Notes: a model not told the origin generated them from the sequence alone. 64,000 nucleotides of DNA from Parabacteroides faecalis (GCF_022809355.1 NZ_JAKZMM010000004.1:1-64000); one strand, 5' to 3'. Shown: positions 54,678 through 63,203, counted from the first letter of the stretch. Made by a program: numbers and translations.

Positions 54678-55712
54678 ATGTTTGATAAAATCGAAATAGA
54701 GCGATTCAGAGGCATTCGATATGCTAATATAGAAGGATTCAGGCAGATAAATCTTTTCTTTGGAAAGAATAATTGCGGCAAGTCTACTTTGCTGGAATCT
54801 TTGTTTTTAGTGAGTGGATTATCGAATCCTTTGCTTCCGGTTCATGTTAATATTATACGTGGTTATGGCAAGTCTCGTTTGAACGATTTGAAATTGGATT
54901 TCTATAATTTAGATTCAAGTCAGCCAATACATATTCGGATGAAAAACGATGAGATCCGAGATTTAAAGATTCATCTTTTTGAGCAAAGTTCAAATAAGAT
55001 ATCTCTTAATGCAGATGTAGCCAGTATTCTTTCCAATGTAGAAGAAGGAGACTATGGCTTGAGATTTGATTTTAAGGTAAATGATAACTCGTTTGTTTCT
55101 CAATTACGATTTAGCTCAGAGAATCCGGATGATGCAACTCGTATGGTTGCGGAAAGTTATGTTGAATCATTGCGATGCACTTATTTAAGTCCTAAATATG
55201 ATTTTAGCGCATCCATTCACGGACTGAAAAATATTCTTCAAAATAAAGATGAGCATTTTATAATAGAAGGCTTGCAATTAATAGAACCTAGAGTCAAGGA
55301 TTTTATATTTACAGATAATGAAATGCTGGTGGATATTGGCTTGGCAAAGCGAATACCTGTTAATATGATGGGGGATGGAGCAAGGAAAATTGTATCTCTA
55401 CTAACGGCTATATATGATTGTAAAGACGGTGCTTTACTTGTCGATGAAATCAGTAATGGTTTTCATTATTCGGTGATGAGTAATTTATGGAAGGTGCTTA
55501 TTCATGCTGCAGTTCGGAATAATACACAGTTATTTATTACAACACACGATATTGATTCCATAAAAGGACTTAGAAATGCTGCTCTTGGGGAGTTTGACGA
55601 TCGTATCGCTTCTTTTAAGCTCTTGAGATCTTTAGATGATGAGTTGAAAGCATATCACTATTCATTGGAGAGTTTAGATTATTCTATTAATCAGGAAATA
55701 GAGGTAAGATGA
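54678..55712 (+). CDS. AAA/ABC-type ATPase, OLD-like
   Basis: This is a predicted ATPase of the OLD/RecF-like AAA group. Walker A is GKNNCGKS at 29-36; a signature-like MGDGARKIVSLL is in the middle; Walker B is ALLVDEISNGFHY; and an H-switch THDID follows. The ATG at 54678 gives the usual FDKIEIERFRGI beginning; the frame opens earlier at 54591 without support. The protein is 344 aa and lacks the C-terminal TOPRIM nuclease of OLD; the next gene, 1 nt downstream, supplies a TOPRIM-like domain. The pair resembles split defence systems such as PARIS or AbiL-type modules. Confidence 0.82.
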   Translation: MFDKIEIERFRGIRYANIEGFRQINLFFGKNNCGKSTLLESLFLVSGLSNPLLPVHVNIIRGYGKSRLNDLKLDFYNLDSSQPIHIRMKNDEIRDLKIHLFEQSSNKISLNADVASILSNVEEGDYGLRFDFKVNDNSFVSQLRFSSENPDDATRMVAESYVESLRCTYLSPKYDFSASIHGLKNILQNKDEHFIIEGLQLIEPRVKDFIFTDNEMLVDIGLAKRIPVNMMGDGARKIVSLLTAIYDCKDGALLVDEISNGFHYSVMSNLWKVLIHAAVRNNTQLFITTHDIDSIKGLRNAALGEFDDRIASFKLLRSLDDELKAYHYSLESLDYSINQEIEVR

Positions 55713-55713
55713 T

Positions 55714-56334
55714 ATGAATAAGATCTTCATTGAAGCTAAAGATAAGAGAACTTCAGAATATTATTTTCTGAAAACTATTCTAAATCAATTTTTTCCTGAC
55801 AAAGAAGTTGATTTTATTCCGATGAATGGCATTGGTAATCTATTCCATGAAGCTATTCTTAATCAAATGTCTCTTGCTCAGGATAGCGGAGAGCAAGTGA
55901 TAGTTTTTGCAGATGCGGATACGATTGCTAAAGGATGGGGTTACAATAAGAGGAAAGCGGCAATAGATAAAGGTATGTTGGATCATGGCATATCTTTTCC
56001 TTATTTTCTTTATCCTAACAATCTGGATGATGGAGATGTTGAGATGTTGATGGAGAGTGCTGCCCGACGAGATGCACATACGATATTCTTCGATTGTTTT
56101 GAAGATTATGAACGGTGTGTCTTAGGTGTAAAAGATGCGTCCGGACAACCTTTATATAATGTCCCTAATTTGAAAGGGAAACTACATACTTATATGAATG
56201 CTCAAAATTTGAGTAATAGCCAGCGTCGAAGGTTAGGAAGTGGAGATTGGCTTTTTGATAATGTAAATTATTGGAATTTAAAGGTTGCAACTCTGCAACC
56301 TTTAAGAGATTTCTTGGCAACTCATCTTAAATAA
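55714..56334 (+). CDS. TOPRIM-like partner of the ATPase (putative nuclease)
   Basis: This 206-aa protein starts with FIEAKDKRTSEYYFLKTIL (Glu7) and has VIVFADADTI with Asp67 and Asp69. These match the E...DxD arrangement of TOPRIM/DUF3226-like domains. The later acidic segment LDDGDVEMLME may also coordinate metal. It is coupled to the ATPase gene (TGATATG junction). The likely role is effector of a two-gene phage defence unit; nuclease activity is inferred, not shown. The last 30 codons contain a 12-bp perfect hairpin in the DNA. Confidence 0.72.
   Translation: MNKIFIEAKDKRTSEYYFLKTILNQFFPDKEVDFIPMNGIGNLFHEAILNQMSLAQDSGEQVIVFADADTIAKGWGYNKRKAAIDKGMLDHGISFPYFLYPNNLDDGDVEMLMESAARRDAHTIFFDCFEDYERCVLGVKDASGQPLYNVPNLKGKLHTYMNAQNLSNSQRRRLGSGDWLFDNVNYWNLKVATLQPLRDFLATHLK
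56278..56305 (+). repeat. Perfect 12-bp hairpin inside the 3' end of the TOPRIM-like gene
   Basis: TTAAAGGTTGCA (56278-56289), loop ACTC, TGCAACCTTTAA (56294-56305). It lies 27 nt before the stop codon. It could act as an RNA structure or an intragenic terminator-like stem, though no T run follows. Confidence 0.65.
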
Positions 56335-56391
56335 AGAGTGTTGCTTTTAGTTATTGGATCACAAGTGTAAATTATCATTCCATTTATAATA

Positions 56392-56410
56392 AGATTCTTA
56401 TTAAGAATCT
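56392..56410. terminator. Short palindrome at the convergent junction
   Basis: AGATTCTTA-T-TAAGAATCT is a near-perfect palindrome at the end of the acetyltransferase gene, between it and the TOPRIM-like gene. The stem is AT-rich and the loop is one base, so a terminator role is only possible. Confidence 0.35.
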
Positions 56411-56990
56411 ACCCCTCAATTTCCTTAACATCCAAGTGACGAAGGATACGGGCGGGAACGCCTCCGACAATGGTATTGGCCGGAACATCTTTGGTGACAA
56501 CAGAACCGGCGGCAATAATAGAGTTGTCTCCGATCGTAACACCTTGCAGAATGGTTGAATTGGAACCAACCCAAACTTTTTTACCTAATACAATCGGAGC
56601 CGGATGCATGGAGGCTCTTTCTGCCGGTTCAATGAAATGATTGAGCGTAGCAAAGACTACATTATGTCCGATCAGGCAATCGTCACCCAAGGTAATTCCT
56701 CCCTGATCCTGGAAATGGCAACAAGCGTTGATAAATACATTTTTACCTACATGGATGTTCTTTCCAAAGTCCGTGTAAAAAGGAGGAAAAATACGGAATG
56801 AAGGATCAACCGGCTTTCCTGAAAGTCGGGAAAAAAGTTCCCGTATTTCATCCATGTTATGATAGGCATTGTTCAATTCGGCTGTTATACGTCTGGCTTC
56901 ATCGTTCATCTCATTCAAAAACTGAAAAATCTCTGGCGTATTTAACGGTTTCCGTTGATTGACGTGTTCTAAAAAACTTTCGAGTGTCAT
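56409..56990 (-). CDS. Maltose/galactoside O-acetyltransferase family protein
   Basis: This acetyl-CoA-dependent sugar O-acetyltransferase belongs to the LacA/Maa type. The N-terminal helical cap (about 5-55) is followed by left-handed beta-helix hexapeptide repeats (IHVGKNVFINACCHFQDQGGITLGDDCLIG, VWVGSNSTILQGVTIGDNSIIAAGSVV). The catalytic His is likely in NHFIEPAER. The protein is 193 aa. It lies 15 nt after the flavoprotein gene and shares its operon. The native acceptor is unknown. Confidence 0.9.
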   Translation of the reverse strand: MTLESFLEHVNQRKPLNTPEIFQFLNEMNDEARRITAELNNAYHNMDEIRELFSRLSGKPVDPSFRIFPPFYTDFGKNIHVGKNVFINACCHFQDQGGITLGDDCLIGHNVVFATLNHFIEPAERASMHPAPIVLGKKVWVGSNSTILQGVTIGDNSIIAAGSVVTKDVPANTIVGGVPARILRHLDVKEIEG

Positions 56991-57005
56991 AAGCTAGTTG
57001 ATTGA

Positions 57006-57542
57006 TTATACATTTTCTCCCATTTCGTAAGCTTCTTTCAAGGCGGCCTTTCCTTTGATTTCTCCTACATGCCAAACACCGCCGCAGAAAATTGTTCCTT
57101 TGATTGTCGGGTTTTCCAGACAATCCAGGAAACCTTGGAAATTGGCAACAACCCGATCCATAATGTGGGGATCATCTTCTGCCGCTGTTGCAATGAAGTA
57201 GAATTCTTTGTTCTTCATTTCTGTATAAGGACCACAGCAACGGTCGATCATGATTTTCATTTGTCCACTCATGGCATAAAAGTAAACCGGAGTGGCCATC
57301 ACGATTACATCGGCAGCCAACATCTTCTGAATGATTTCGGCTGCATCATCTTTTTGAGGGCAAGGCTTGTGGTATTGGCTGCAAACACTGCATCCCAGAC
57401 AAGGATGGATAGTCTTGTCGCGCAAGAAAATCTTTTCCACTTCGTTCCCGCTTGCCAGAGCGCCTTGCATGAATTCATCGCAAAGCGTATCGGAATTACC
57501 ACCTCTTCGAGGACTGGAAGATAAAATCAGAATCTTTTTCAT
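57006..57542 (-). CDS. Iron-sulfur flavoprotein, NADPH-dependent FMN reductase family
   Basis: This is a flavodoxin-like redox protein of 178 aa. The FMN-phosphate loop is SSSPRRGGNSD. A cysteine cluster CLGCSVCSQYHKPC (spacing C-x2-C-x2-C-x6-C) matches the compact 4Fe-4S motif of Isf proteins. The segment ATPVYFYAMSGQMKIMIDR is the usual family block. The ATG at 57542 is preferred over the frame start at 57569. A -7 box and a palindrome lie upstream. Confidence 0.88.
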   Translation of the reverse strand: MKKILILSSSPRRGGNSDTLCDEFMQGALASGNEVEKIFLRDKTIHPCLGCSVCSQYHKPCPQKDDAAEIIQKMLAADVIVMATPVYFYAMSGQMKIMIDRCCGPYTEMKNKEFYFIATAAEDDPHIMDRVVANFQGFLDCLENPTIKGTIFCGGVWHVGEIKGKAALKEAYEMGENV

Positions 57543-57580
57543 CTTTATTTTGTTATAAGTTAGTTCCATTATTCTGGAAA

Positions 57581-57606
57581 CAAAAATACGGAATTTATGA
57601 TTCCGT
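57581..57606 (-). promoter_or_regulatory. Promoter and possible operator of the flavoprotein operon
   Basis: The minus strand has TATTTTTG at 57581-57588. Overlapping it, ACGGAA (57588-57593), seven bases, TTCCGT (57601-57606) form an inverted repeat. More TACGGA copies lie at 57621 and 57642. A redox- or AraC-type regulator may bind here. Confidence 0.45.
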
Positions 57607-57653
57607 TCTTGTATCTGAATTACGGATCATCTAACCTAAATTACGGAAGACTG

Positions 57654-57680
57654 AAAAAGGATGAAGACATCATCCTTTTT
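57654..57680 (-). terminator. Terminator of the membrane/kinase fusion gene
   Basis: AAAAAGGATGA (57654-57664) pairs with TCATCCTTTTT (57670-57680) over a 5-nt loop. The minus-strand transcript ends in TTTTTC. The stem overlaps the last codons of the gene. Confidence 0.75.
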
Positions 57681-58962
57681 GTTTCTTCTGATAGATGTTT
57701 TTAATCAGTTCGCAAGCCACCGGAAGTCCGATCTCTCCAGTATTGATCATCAGGTTGTAATGATGAGGTTCGCCCCATTTCTCACCGGTATAATATTCGT
57801 AATGGGCAATTCTGCTTCGGTTGATCCGCTTGATTTCACTCTCTGTCTTCTCTAATGGAATGTCATACTCTTGAACACAACGTTTGCGGGCGTTCTCAAG
57901 ATCTGAATAGCAGAATACTTTGATGACATTCGGATGATGTTTTAATATAAAGTCTGCACACCGGCCGATAATGACACACGACTCTTTTTCTGCCAGTTCC
58001 TGTATGATTTTACTTTCGGCAACAAACAGAACATCGTCTGAAGAAAGGCTGCGTTCCAACGATTGCTCGCTGCTTTTGGCCAGTATGCATTTTAACCAGA
58101 AAGAGGGAATGGATTGTTCGTTTCGGACAATATACGATTCGTCAATCCTGCTTTTCTGGGCTACCAGGTGAATGAATTCTTTATCATATAATTTAATGCC
58201 CAGGTCTTTGGCAAGCATTTCTCCTAAAATATGGCCACCACTACCGAATTCGCGGGCAATGGTAATAATGGTATGACTGCTTGCCGGTGTTGGTGTAACT
58301 ACCGATTGTGGCATTTGGATCCATTTATCAAAACATTGGTAATATGGACTGATGAAATGGACAATAGGACCAACGACCAATGCGGCTATAACCGTTCCTT
58401 CCCGTACACCATAAATACCCGACATGAAACAGAGGGATAACAGGCAGGCTATGACAACGAGTGAAATGTCAAATCCCAATTTGATATATCCAAATTCTCC
58501 ATGAAACCTTTTGGAAATAACCCGAACGAAATATTCGCCAGCCATCATTGCTATGTCGGCTTTGACTTCAAGGGTGATGCCTGCCGCCAGGATAAAGCAT
58601 CCGATGAGCAGATAAAGGATATGACTGATATAGCGTACGGGTTCAACCCAGAATAGCAGGTTCATACATACGTCGATAAATGTTCCGAAACATAAGGAGA
58701 TAGGTATTTGGAGCAAAAACATGCGCAAATCTTCTTTTAACTCTTTTCGGGTCATTAATGGAAGTTCCAATACGACGAAAAGTAAATTGAGGGCAATGGT
58801 CCATTGGCCGATTGTCATGGGAGTGAACATACTTAATACGTACGTAACACTTGTGATGGGTGAAGTGCCTAACAATGCTTTCGTGATTAATGCGATTCCC
58901 AAGGCATTAACAAACAAAGCGATTGCAAATAAACAATAACGTCTGAATGTATAGGTGTTCAT
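57670..58962 (-). CDS. YczE-like membrane protein fused to cytidylate-kinase-like domain
   Basis: In this 430-aa protein, residues about 1-210 form five to six membrane helices like the YczE/YitT family (RRYCLFAIALFVNALGIALITKA). Residues about 230-425 form a P-loop kinase of the cytidylate-kinase-like type (TIAREFGSGGHILGEMLAKDLG as nucleotide loop; CVIIGRCADFILKHHPNVIKVF; NRSRIAHYEYYTGEKW). The phosphate acceptor is unknown. The two modules are in one frame without a break. The AraC gene at 59094 is divergent and may control it. Confidence 0.82.
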   Translation of the reverse strand: MNTYTFRRYCLFAIALFVNALGIALITKALLGTSPITSVTYVLSMFTPMTIGQWTIALNLLFVVLELPLMTRKELKEDLRMFLLQIPISLCFGTFIDVCMNLLFWVEPVRYISHILYLLIGCFILAAGITLEVKADIAMMAGEYFVRVISKRFHGEFGYIKLGFDISLVVIACLLSLCFMSGIYGVREGTVIAALVVGPIVHFISPYYQCFDKWIQMPQSVVTPTPASSHTIITIAREFGSGGHILGEMLAKDLGIKLYDKEFIHLVAQKSRIDESYIVRNEQSIPSFWLKCILAKSSEQSLERSLSSDDVLFVAESKIIQELAEKESCVIIGRCADFILKHHPNVIKVFCYSDLENARKRCVQEYDIPLEKTESEIKRINRSRIAHYEYYTGEKWGEPHHYNLMINTGEIGLPVACELIKNIYQKKQKG

Positions 58963-59093
58963 ATGCTTGATTTTTTAATTGCGGATGCAAAGTTCTTCTT
59001 AATTCCTGAATCCATGTACATAAAAAAACGACCATCATTGGTCAAATACGAAACAAGTCTTACCTTTACGCCCGGAAAAAGATCTTGGTAAAT

Positions 59094-59960
59094 ATGTCGT
59101 TGATTGAAGAAATAGAAGCTCAGGAAAATACGGAAATCCATGTGAAATGTATCCATATTGATGCAAGTTCGTATGGAAATGATCCAATAAAGTTGGAGGA
59201 TGGTTTCTTTTTTGCATTGGTTACAAACGGAACAGCCTTGTTAGGTGATTTGTATCAGTCGTATACCATCCGAAAAGGTGATCTGTTTCTTCAGACTCCC
59301 AGTATGAGTAGTGTACTTCAAGGTCGGAGAAATGATTTTCAGTTGATCTGTATTTATATGGCTCCTGATTATTTTGATGGATTGTCGCATGGTCAGCCTC
59401 TTTATAATCAGTTATCGAAGTATTTAGGAAAGAACTGTTTGCCTATTTTGCATTTGGAGATGCCTCATTTCCGCTATTTGCAAAAGACGATGCAATTATT
59501 TTCTGAGGAGCTGGATTTGTTTCATCTGTATAAAAACGGGATTATCCGGAATCTATGTAATTTATTGTCGTTACAAATGACAGATATCCTTTGCCAGCGC
59601 ACAGAAGAAGATACTTCTACCTATGTCAAGCGTTCCAACGAAATATTCCTGAAGTTCAGAAGATTGCTGACTTCGAATTACCGGAAGCATCATAATATTC
59701 AATTCTACGCAGATAAGTTAAACATATCAACTACTTATCTTTCAAGAATCGTCAAGAGAATCACCGGCCGTACGGTTTATTCGCATATATCTGAACTGAT
59801 TTGTGTGGAGGCAAAACGATTATTGGAATGTTCTGATAAGGACGTCAAGGAAATCTCCGATTGGCTGGGTTTCTCGGATCAATCGGTTTTCGGCAAGTTT
59901 TTCTTAAAGCGAACGGGACTTTCTCCTATGAAATACCGGACGATGCGATTGGGTAACTGA
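59094..59960 (+). CDS. AraC family transcriptional regulator
   Basis: This regulator of 288 aa has a sensor domain at about 15-165 and a C-terminal double helix-turn-helix (LNISTTYLSRIVKRITGRTVYSHI; VKEISDWLGFSDQSVFGKFFLKRTGLSPMKYR). The frame opens with a TTG at 59085, but the ATG at 59094 is the better start. It is divergent from the membrane/kinase fusion gene, 131 nt away, and a role as its regulator is the simplest reading. Confidence 0.9.
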   Translation: MSLIEEIEAQENTEIHVKCIHIDASSYGNDPIKLEDGFFFALVTNGTALLGDLYQSYTIRKGDLFLQTPSMSSVLQGRRNDFQLICIYMAPDYFDGLSHGQPLYNQLSKYLGKNCLPILHLEMPHFRYLQKTMQLFSEELDLFHLYKNGIIRNLCNLLSLQMTDILCQRTEEDTSTYVKRSNEIFLKFRRLLTSNYRKHHNIQFYADKLNISTTYLSRIVKRITGRTVYSHISELICVEAKRLLECSDKDVKEISDWLGFSDQSVFGKFFLKRTGLSPMKYRTMRLGN

Positions 59961-60001
59961 CGAAAGAACGGACATGCAGAAAAAGGTGATGGGATTCTAA
60001 C

Positions 60002-60035
60002 AAAAAAGCTCCGAAATCAATGATTTCAGAGCTTT
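60002..60035 (-). terminator. Terminator of the tRNA-Asp cluster
   Basis: On the minus strand AAGCTC-T-GAAATCA and TGATTTC-G-GAGCTT form a long stem followed by six T residues. It ends the tRNA transcript and may also stop the convergent AraC gene. Confidence 0.85.
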
Positions 60036-60039
60036 CCTG

Positions 60040-60113
60040 CGGTGCGTACGGGACTCGAACCCGTGACCCCATGCGTGACAGGCATGTATTCTAACCAGCT
60101 GAACTAACGCACC
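60040..60113 (-). tRNA. tRNA-Asp (GTC), copy 3 in transcription order
   Basis: The 74-nt cloverleaf has acceptor GGTGCGT/ACGCACC, anticodon loop CTGTCAC with anticodon GTC, and T-loop GGTTCGAGTCC. CCA is not encoded. Sequence is identical to the two neighbours. Confidence 0.95.
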
Positions 60114-60142
60114 TTGGATAGGAGAATAATTATTTTAAGAAG

Positions 60143-60216
60143 CGGTGCGTACGGGACTCGAACCCGTGACCCCATGCGTGACAGGCATGTATTCTAACCA
60201 GCTGAACTAACGCACC
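60143..60216 (-). tRNA. tRNA-Asp (GTC), copy 2
   Basis: Same 74-nt sequence and anticodon GTC as the neighbours. The flanking spacers are also nearly identical (29 and 28 nt), so the cluster arose by tandem duplication of a unit of about 103 bp. Confidence 0.95.
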
Positions 60217-60244
60217 TTGAATAGGGAATAATTATTTTAAGAAG

Positions 60245-60318
60245 CGGTGCGTACGGGACTCGAACCCGTGACCCCATGCGTGACAGGCATGTATTCTAAC
60301 CAGCTGAACTAACGCACC
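60245..60318 (-). tRNA. tRNA-Asp (GTC), copy 1
   Basis: Promoter-proximal copy of the three identical genes, with anticodon GTC and no encoded CCA. A TACCTTTG promoter lies 44 nt upstream. Confidence 0.95.
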
Positions 60319-60361
60319 ATTCTTTCTTTATTTATTCTTGCTATCTCTCTCGATTGCGGTG

Positions 60362-60369
60362 CAAAGGTA
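60362..60369 (-). promoter_or_regulatory. -7 element of the tRNA-Asp cluster
   Basis: The minus strand reads TACCTTTG, with ATTG about 19 nt further upstream as a possible -33. Confidence 0.65.
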
Positions 60370-60648
60370 TGCATTATTTTTAAATCTGCAATAGTTTTTG
60401 AAATAAAAATGCAAACTATTTTATAAGTGCCTTGTTCTCAGGTATGTTTTTGGAAGCTTGTTTTTGAACTCTCTTTTAGAAATCATTTATCGCGTGCATA
60501 GAAAAGGTGGTATTTCCATGTATTTATTTGCTTTACAATCGTTGAATCACCTCATCTTTCAGATAACCAAGGGAATAGAATGATTGTGAAGGATGGTTAT
60601 TTATGAATAGACCGCTTTCTCATAATATATAATATAAAGAATGATACT

Positions 60649-60791
60649 AACGAGAATCAAAAATGTTTCTCGAGGGTTCTATTTTTGATTCTCGTTGGAA
60701 ACATTTACCAATCATATAGGCTTTATTTCAAAAGCCGGCGTATTTTGGTCAAAAGCTGGCGTATTTTGATGAAAAGCCGGCGTGTTTTGAA
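60649..60791. repeat. Composite intergenic hairpin element, copy C
   Basis: AACGAGAATCAAAAAT (60649-60664) pairs perfectly with ATTTTTGATTCTCGTT (60681-60696). Three 21-nt tandem units follow at 60729-60749, 60750-60770 and 60771-60791, each with AAAAGCyGGCGTrTTTTG. It is the clearest of the three copies. Confidence 0.85.
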
Positions 60792-61019
60792 GATTTCTTA
60801 GGCATGAATTTATTTCATGTTGGGAGATTCTGGAATCAAGGCCAGAATGAGTAGGGAAAAGTATAATGGATTTGGAGCCTATCCTTGAGCATAAACTGAC
60901 AAAAAAACGTTCTAAGAAACGAAAAGATGGATTCTTTAAGCCATTTTGTCAGAAGTTATGACAGGAAAAAGGACAATGGCATCTTTTTTTTCTTTGGCAT
61001 AAGGTTTGTTGAATATTAG

Positions 61020-61042
61020 GTGTGCGACTTGAAAACGCACAC
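61020..61042 (+). promoter_or_regulatory. Hairpin in the dnaK 5' region
   Basis: GTGTGCG (61020-61026), nine bases, CGCACAC (61036-61042). It lies 40 nt before the dnaK start and may be part of the mRNA leader or an operator for heat-shock control. Confidence 0.4.
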
Positions 61043-61082
61043 AAATGAAACTTGAATAATAACAATAAAAAATATAAACATT

Positions 61083-63002
61083 ATGGGAAAGATTATAGGA
61101 ATCGACTTAGGTACAACCAACTCTTGTGTTGCTGTTTTGGAAGGTAATGAACCGGTTGTCATTGCAAATAGTGAAGGTAAAAGAACAACTCCTTCTATTG
61201 TAGCGTTTGTTGAAGGTGGTGAACGTAAGGTAGGTGATCCGGCTAAACGTCAGGCTATCACAAACCCGCAGAAGACAATCTTCTCTATCAAACGTTTCAT
61301 GGGGGAAACATACGATCAGGTACAGAAGGAAATTTCTCGTGTACCTTATAAAGTAGTACGTGGCGATAACAATACTCCGCGTGTGGACATCGATGGTCGT
61401 CTGTACACTCCGCAAGAAATCTCAGCTATGGTTCTGCAGAAAATGAAGAAGACAGCTGAAGATTATCTGGGACAGGAAGTAACAGAAGCTGTTATTACCG
61501 TTCCGGCTTACTTTAGCGATGCTCAGCGTCAGGCTACAAAAGAAGCTGGTGAAATTGCCGGTTTGACTGTACGCCGTATCGTAAACGAACCGACTGCCGC
61601 TTCATTGGCTTATGGTTTGGATAAAGCCAACAAGGATATGAAGATCGCTGTATTCGACTTAGGTGGTGGTACATTCGATATTTCAATCCTGGAATTGGGT
61701 GATGGCGTATTCGAAGTTAAGTCAACTAATGGTGATACACACCTGGGTGGTGATGATTTCGACCATGTAATCATCGACTGGTTGGCAGAAGAATTCTTGA
61801 AAGACGAAGGTGTTGATTTGCGTCAGGATCCGATGGCTTTGCAACGTTTGAAGGAAGCTGCTGAAAAGGCAAAGATTGAATTGTCAAGTACAACTTCTAC
61901 TGAAATCAACTTGCCGTATATCATGCCGGTTAACGGTGTTCCAAAGCACTTGGTTAAGACATTGACTCGTGCTAAATTCGAACAGTTGGCTGACAGCTTG
62001 ATTCAGGCTTGTATCGCTCCTTGCCGTCAGGCTTTGCAGGATGCCAATTTGTCAACTTCAGATATTGACGAAGTAATTTTGGTAGGTGGTTCAACTCGTA
62101 TCCCGGCTGTTCAGGCTATCGTTGAGAAATTCTTCGGTAAAGCTCCTTCAAAAGGTGTTAACCCGGATGAAGTAGTTGCCGTAGGTGCTGCTATCCAAGG
62201 TGGTGTCTTGACAGGTGAAGTAAAAGACGTCTTGTTGCTGGATGTTACTCCGCTGTCATTAGGTATTGAAACCATGGGTGGTGTGATGACAAAACTGATC
62301 GAGGCTAATACAACAATCCCGACCAAGAAGTCTGAAACATTTACAACTGCAGTAGATAACCAGCCTTCTGTTGAAATCCACGTATTGCAGGGTGAACGTT
62401 CATTGGCAAAGGATAACAAGTCAATTGGTCGTTTCCACTTGGATGGAATTCCAGCTGCTCAGCGTGGTGTTCCTCAGATCGAAGTTACATTCGATATCGA
62501 TGCCAATGGTATTTTGAATGTTTCTGCTAAGGATAAGGGAACTGGTAAGGTACAGAGTATCCGTATTGAAGCTTCAAGTGGTTTGAGCGAAGACGAAGTT
62601 AAGCGTATGAAGGAAGAAGCTGCTGCTAATGCTGAAGCTGATAAGAAAGAAAAGGAACGTATCGACAAACTGAATCAGGCAGACAGTATGATCTTCCAGA
62701 CTGAAAAACAGTTGAAGGATCTGGGCGATAAGATCCCGGCTGATAAGAAAGCTCCGATCGAAGCTGCCTTGAACAAACTGAAAGAAGCTCATAAGGCTCA
62801 AGACATTGCTGGTGTAGATGCTGCTATGGCTGAATTGAACAATGTATTCCAGGCTGCTAGTCAGGAAATGTACAATGCTCAGAACGCTCAGAGTGGTGCT
62901 CAGGCCGGTGGTGCAAACTTCGGTGGTCAGGCAAACAACAATGCCGGAAACAACAACGGTAAAGACAATGTAACTGACGTGGACTTCGAGGAAGTGAAAT
63001 AA
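61083..63002 (+). CDS. dnaK: Molecular chaperone DnaK (Hsp70)
   Basis: This is an ATP-driven protein folding chaperone. The start [17 protein letters not shown] is the Hsp70 phosphate-binding motif; [16 protein letters not shown] and [13 protein letters not shown] are the second and third signatures. The substrate-binding domain (about 385-505) and helical lid follow, and the tail is glycine/asparagine-rich ending DVDFEEVK. At 639 aa it has standard length. No grpE or dnaJ gene is adjacent. A strong terminator follows. Confidence 0.98.
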   Translation: MGKIIGIDLGTTNSCVAVLEGNEPVVIANSEGKRTTPSIVAFVEGGERKVGDPAKRQAITNPQKTIFSIKRFMGETYDQVQKEISRVPYKVVRGDNNTPRVDIDGRLYTPQEISAMVLQKMKKTAEDYLGQEVTEAVITVPAYFSDAQRQATKEAGEIAGLTVRRIVNEPTAASLAYGLDKANKDMKIAVFDLGGGTFDISILELGDGVFEVKSTNGDTHLGGDDFDHVIIDWLAEEFLKDEGVDLRQDPMALQRLKEAAEKAKIELSSTTSTEINLPYIMPVNGVPKHLVKTLTRAKFEQLADSLIQACIAPCRQALQDANLSTSDIDEVILVGGSTRIPAVQAIVEKFFGKAPSKGVNPDEVVAVGAAIQGGVLTGEVKDVLLLDVTPLSLGIETMGGVMTKLIEANTTIPTKKSETFTTAVDNQPSVEIHVLQGERSLAKDNKSIGRFHLDGIPAAQRGVPQIEVTFDIDANGILNVSAKDKGTGKVQSIRIEASSGLSEDEVKRMKEEAAANAEADKKEKERIDKLNQADSMIFQTEKQLKDLGDKIPADKKAPIEAALNKLKEAHKAQDIAGVDAAMAELNNVFQAASQEMYNAQNAQSGAQAGGANFGGQANNNAGNNNGKDNVTDVDFEEVK

Positions 63003-63037
63003 GCACATAGAGAAATAAGAATACAATATCAAATGGA

Positions 63038-63078
63038 AAGCGTGTAGCTCAATGAGTTACACGCTTTTCTTGTTTTTG
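63038..63078 (+). terminator. Terminator after dnaK
   Basis: AAAGCGTGTAGCTC and GAGTTACACGCTTT (with one G-U pair) form a stem followed by TCTTGTTTTT. Confidence 0.85.
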
Positions 63079-63099
63079 GCCGTACACAATAATATTGCT

Positions 63100-63107
63100 A
63101 TCTTTGC
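63100..63107 (+). promoter_or_regulatory. -7 element of the mobile-element genes
   Basis: TATCTTTG fits TAnnTTTG, about 97 nt before the HTH gene. Confidence 0.5.
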
Positions 63108-63203
63108 GTTATTATTATAAACATCTGTACCTTATTTGTACCTGTAAGAAAAAGTAGATATGATGAGAAGAATAGATATTAAGAACTACAAAATGAATGA
63201 ATT

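Larger units (their letters stand above)
60319..61082. other. Intergenic region between tRNA cluster and dnaK
   Basis: 764 bp without a gene. It holds the tRNA promoter (60362), hairpin element copy C (60649-60791) and a stem GTGTGCG/CGCACAC (61020-61042) just before dnaK. No CIRCE element or small RNA gene was recognised. Confidence 0.55.

Noticed and set aside
61020-61042. CIRCE heat-shock operator before dnaK
   Set aside because: The stem GTGTGCG/CGCACAC does not match the CIRCE sequence TTAGCACTC-n9-GAGTGCTAA, although the 9-nt loop is the same length.
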